Assembly (NCBI GenBank): GCA_963750915.1
Contig: CAVVSF010000007.1
Location: forward strand, 930,001-994,000
DNA: 64,000 bases
From: DATBJJ01 sp963750915
GTDB taxonomy: Bacteria; Acidobacteriota; Vicinamibacteria; Vicinamibacterales; 2-12-FULL-66-21
Reading direction: 5' to 3'
How positions within the stretch are numbered: the stretch's first letter is position 1; every line of letters begins with the position of its first letter. A program made the translations under genes and the position numbers. The notes beneath the pieces are model-generated. The model saw nothing but the letters and a program-made list of their open reading frames with translations. It was not told the DNA's origin and did no database searches. Below are positions 63,232 through 64,000 of this stretch, in pieces.

Positions 63232-64000
63232 TGGCCGCTCCCACGAGCTCGGCGAAGCGCGGCTCGCGCTGCTCCGCCCTTGCCCTCGCCTCGGCCACGA
63301 GCACGCGCTTGTAGTCGCGCGGGATCACCTTGACGAACTGCGCCCGGGTCGCATCCCAGCCCTCGAGCAGCCGCGCCGCGACGGTGCTGCCGGTGTACTC
63401 GACGTGCCGCTCCAGCAGCATGCGCACGGTCTCGATGTCCTCCCGCTCGTCGAGCCCCTCGAGCTCGACCAGGCCCTTGTTGCAGCGGCTGTTGAACACG
63501 CCCTCCGGATCGAGGACGTAGGCGACGCCGCCGCTCATGCCGGCGGCAAAGTTCCGGCCGGTCTTGCCCAGCACCAGCACCCGCCCGCCGGTCATGTACT
63601 CGCAGCCGTGGTCGCCGACGCCTTCGACGACCGCCAGCGCGCCGCTGTTGCGGACGGCGAAGCGCTCGCCGGCAATGCCGCGAATGAAGGCCTGGCCGCT
63701 GGTCGCGCCGTAGAGCGAGACGTTGCCGATGATCACGTTCTCTTCCGGCGCGAACGACGCCGTCCGCGGCGGGAAAACGACGATCCTGCCGCCTGAAAGG
63801 CCTTTGCCGACGTAGTCGTTGGCGTCGCCCTCGAGCGTCAGCGCGACGCCGCGCGGGACGAACGCCCCGAAGCTCTGGCCGGCGGTGCCGGTGAACGCGA
63901 TCCGGATCGTGTCGTCCGGCAGGCCGCTGCCGCCGAAGCGCCGGGTGATCTCGTAGCCGAGCATCGTGCCGACGGTGCGGTTGACGTTGCGGATCGGCAG
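63224..64000 (-). CDS. gltB: Glutamate synthase large subunit, C-terminal part (runs off window)
   Basis: The visible 258 residues are the C-terminal GXGXG beta-helix domain: LPIRNVNRTVGTMLGYEITR at the window edge, RIAFTGTAGQSFGAFVPRGV, GGRIVVFPP, GATSGQAFIRGIAGERFAVR, GVGDHGCEYMTGGRVLVLGK and GMSGGVAYVLD. The amidotransferase and FMN synthase domains lie beyond the window. The stop is at 63224-63226, inside the gltD start region. Confidence 0.95.
   Translation of the reverse strand: MPIRNVNRTVGTMLGYEITRRFGGSGLPDDTIRIAFTGTAGQSFGAFVPRGVALTLEGDANDYVGKGLSGGRIVVFPPRTASFAPEENVIIGNVSLYGATSGQAFIRGIAGERFAVRNSGALAVVEGVGDHGCEYMTGGRVLVLGKTGRNFAAGMSGGVAYVLDPEGVFNSRCNKGLVELEGLDEREDIETVRMLLERHVEYTGSTVAARLLEGWDATRAQFVKVIPRDYKRVLVAEARARAEQREPRFAELVGAANG

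Overview
The window is high-GC and densely coded, with genes on both strands and no rRNA, tRNA, CRISPR array, phage or transposase gene that I can see. The gene set suggests a Gram-negative soil Acidobacteriota, most likely in or near Vicinamibacteria. The markers are two Oar-type TonB-dependent receptors, Planctomycete/Verrucomicrobium-type haem-binding proteins, DUF1080, a PPi-type phosphofructokinase and CotH/VTC/DUF4956. The taxon is inference; no phylogenetic marker was tested.

Layout. 1-18 kb is a carbohydrate region: a mutarotase-fold protein, a plus-strand run of cupin, xylose-isomerase-like TIM barrel, Gfo/Idh/MocA dehydrogenase and DUF1080 protein, a FucP-like MFS transporter, a broken FG-GAP protein, two large outer-membrane receptors and a ROK kinase. 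18-28 kb holds an ABC exporter with an unusual permease tail, an aldo/keto reductase, a frameshifted haem-binding dehydrogenase, a PPi-phosphofructokinase beside a LacI-family regulator, and a c-type cytochrome. 28.7-35.3 kb is an ebo metabolite-traffic cluster (eboC, eboD, a small unknown gene, eboB, eboE, eboF, then a GAF gene). 35-45 kb holds a DedA protein, NIPSNAP, the VTC-DUF4956-CotH trio, a serine hydrolase, a GlcD-type oxidase and an esterase. 45.3-48.7 kb is sdhCAB.

49.4-56 kb is an apparently complete sulfite-to-cysteine operon on the minus strand: siroheme synthase, sulfite reductase, CysM-type synthase, JAMM peptidase and a CysO-MoeB-rhodanese fusion. It is preceded by a short ORF rich in Cys codons and a strong intrinsic terminator, which I read as a cysteine-sensing attenuator. 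56-64 kb is nitrogen assimilation: a porin-like protein, amtB, glnB, glnD, gltD and the end of gltB.

The intergenic spaces carry about 24 repeat elements in several sequence families. Five families are built from different 7-nt words in tandem, usually as two inverted arms. Others are short REP-like palindromes. Some have entered genes: one breaks the FG-GAP gene, one is read in frame between the two domains of the siroheme synthase, and three form C-terminal tails of proteins. Several genes also look frameshifted, at sites that could be assembly errors or real decay.
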